This document shows positions 5,667 through 6,668 of a stretch of DNA of 6,668 nucleotides, one piece after another. Where the stretch lies: NCBI GenBank assembly GCA_043775075.1, contig JAYVSS010000284.1, positions 1 to 6,668 of the forward strand, written 5' to 3'. The position numbers were made by a program, and so were the translations under genes. The number at the start of each line of letters is the position of its first letter. Position 1 is the stretch's first letter. Under the pieces are notes generated by a model. The model was not told the DNA's origin, made no database searches, and worked only from the letters and a program-made list of their open reading frames with translations. This stretch comes from JANLQX01 sp043775075. Its GTDB lineage: Bacteria > Actinomycetota > Acidimicrobiia > Acidimicrobiales > JANYDT01.

Positions 5667-6503
5667 TCACTCCTTCACGGCGCCGGCGAATGAAAGGGAG
5701 CGTCCGATTGAGCGGGAGATGAAGGCGTAGAGAACGACAGCAGGGACTGAATAAATGATGGCAAACGCCGCCACTCGCCCGAAGTAAACCCCGCCGAGAC
5801 TGTTGAAGTAGTTGTAGATCGACACCGATGCGGTCTGTTTGGCAGAGCTGGAAAAGAGAATGAATGGTACGAAAAAGTTTCCCCAGTTTCCGATAAATGC
5901 GAAGATAAAGAGGACAATCATTCCTGGACGGATCAGTGGCACCAGCACTTTCGAGATGACCTGCCATGTACTTGCCCCGTCCACACGCGCCGCTTCCTCC
6001 AGGGAAATCGGCACCCCATCAATGAAATTCTTGGCCAGCCAGATAGCAAACGGCAGACTTGTCGCTCCCATGAACACCGCAACCGCGGGACGCGAGTCGA
6101 TGAGGTCAAGGATCGAAAACAAGCGATACGTCGGAATCATGATCGCCAGAATCGGGAGCCCGCTGGAGAGCAGGATCAGGTAAAGAAACGGCTTGGCGAA
6201 GCGCAACTTGTATCGAGAGAGTGGATAGGCACAGAGCGTCGCGGCGACAACGGTAACTACGGACGCAGACACCGAAAGAATCACACTATTGATGAGCGGG
6301 CGTAGTACTTGGTCCCACGAACTCATGCGTCGGAAATTATCCAACGTCGGGTTCTTGGGGACGGCGAACCCGAGCTGGGCGACCTTGTCAAACGACGCCG
6401 TGAACATCCACAGCATGGGACTGAGGAAGGCCATCATCACTAACGCCAACGTGGCATTCGCGCCGATGCTTGCTCGCAATGTTTGCGTGCGGTGCGGGGC
6501 CAT
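5667..6503 (-). CDS. Carbohydrate ABC transporter permease, MalG type
   Basis: A 278-residue inner-membrane subunit of a CUT1-type sugar importer. Six membrane helices are apparent (near 15-35, 71-93, 104-124, 138-158, 195-217 and 241-263). The cytoplasmic EAA loop that docks on the ATPase is clear at residues 169-193: EEAARVDGASTWQVISKVLV followed by PLIRP, including the conserved Gly of the motif. Length and topology are normal for MalG-like proteins. The ATG at 6501-6503 shares one base with the stop of the upstream permease (TAATG), so the two are translationally coupled. The substrate-binding protein and ATPase would be expected further upstream beyond the window or elsewhere; only debris follows downstream. 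The sugar transported cannot be determined. Confidence 0.93.
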   Translation of the reverse strand: MAPHRTQTLRASIGANATLALVMMAFLSPMLWMFTASFDKVAQLGFAVPKNPTLDNFRRMSSWDQVLRPLINSVILSVSASVVTVVAATLCAYPLSRYKLRFAKPFLYLILLSSGLPILAIMIPTYRLFSILDLIDSRPAVAVFMGATSLPFAIWLAKNFIDGVPISLEEAARVDGASTWQVISKVLVPLIRPGMIVLFIFAFIGNWGNFFVPFILFSSSAKQTASVSIYNYFNSLGGVYFGRVAAFAIIYSVPAVVLYAFISRSIGRSLSFAGAVKE

Positions 6504-6668
6504 TATTCGTCGCGTCCAGGTCGCAGCGCAATGACGTAGAGCAACGACAGCAGACCCCCAAAGCCAAGAAGCACGACAGAGATTGCTGTTCCGTATCCGA
6601 GTTCTCCGAACTGAAACGCCTTGTGGTACATCAACAGCGGGAGCGTTTCGCTTTCAGCACCCGGACCG
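6503..6668 (-). CDS. Carbohydrate ABC transporter permease, MalF type (C-terminal part)
   Basis: The last 54 codons of the partner permease, entering from the right edge of the window and ending with TAA at 6503-6505. The visible part reads PLLMYHKAFQFGELGYGTAI, followed by a membrane helix (SVVLLGFGGLLSLLYVIAL) and a short cytoplasmic tail RPGRDE. The pattern 'MYxxAFxxxxxGYGxAxS' before the final helix is characteristic of MalF/UgpA-type subunits. With the MalG-type protein it would form the membrane channel of a sugar importer. Confidence 0.85.
   Translation of the reverse strand, partial: GPGAESETLPLLMYHKAFQFGELGYGTAISVVLLGFGGLLSLLYVIALRPGRDE

Noticed and set aside
5389..5967. A 192-codon minus-strand open frame spanning the permease end and the MetF remnant
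   Set aside because: Its first half is out of frame within the genuine permease gene. Only its last part (VRDLALDKKIHILV) is meaningful, and that is described as the MetF remnant.

Overview
The window comes from a GC-rich bacterium, most likely an actinobacterium. It carries mycofactocin maturation genes (typical of Actinobacteria), a broken DUF222/HNH endonuclease gene (a family expanded in Actinobacteria), GC-rich third codon positions and GTG starts. I cannot name the genus from sequence alone. Intact genes are separated by stretches of gene debris, so this looks like a patchwork, rearranged region rather than a conserved core locus.

Layout from left to right. (1) 1-1472, minus strand: part of a mycofactocin cluster in the order mftB > mftC > start of the next gene (probably mftD, cut by the window edge). 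The genes overlap (11 nt, then a 4-nt ATGA overlap), so they are translationally coupled. MftB is the RRE-type peptide chaperone and MftC the radical SAM maturase acting on the precursor MftA. No mftA is visible upstream of mftB or anywhere else in the window. (2) 1535-2551, minus strand: an EamA/DMT-family membrane exporter occupies the place where mftA is usually found, 62 bp upstream of mftB. (3) 2690-~3642, minus strand: a decayed DUF222/HNH endonuclease gene with an apparent internal deletion, a 14-bp tandem duplication that breaks the frame inside the HNH motif, and a 3' end made of a 13-unit, 9-bp minisatellite. (4) 3643-3935: mostly no recognisable gene. It holds an orphan plus-strand open frame and then a compact promoter with a perfect 14-bp palindrome between -35 and -10 elements. 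(5) 3936-5114, plus strand: an intact luciferase-like flavin-dependent monooxygenase. (6) 5115-5666: remnants of methylenetetrahydrofolate reductase (MetF)-like genes, a frameshifted C-terminal piece on the minus strand abutting an N-terminal-like piece on the plus strand. (7) 5667-6668, minus strand: two inner-membrane permeases of a carbohydrate ABC importer (MalG-type complete, MalF-type C-terminus), overlapping by 1 nt.

Functionally, the window shows one peptide-redox-cofactor operon with an adjacent exporter, one probably regulated flavin monooxygenase, and one sugar importer operon. I see no defence system, CRISPR array, RNA gene or complete mobile element. The most unusual items are the missing mftA with a transporter in its place, the higher-order minisatellite in the HNH gene, the 14-bp frameshifting duplication, the promoter palindrome, and the oppositely oriented MetF fragments.
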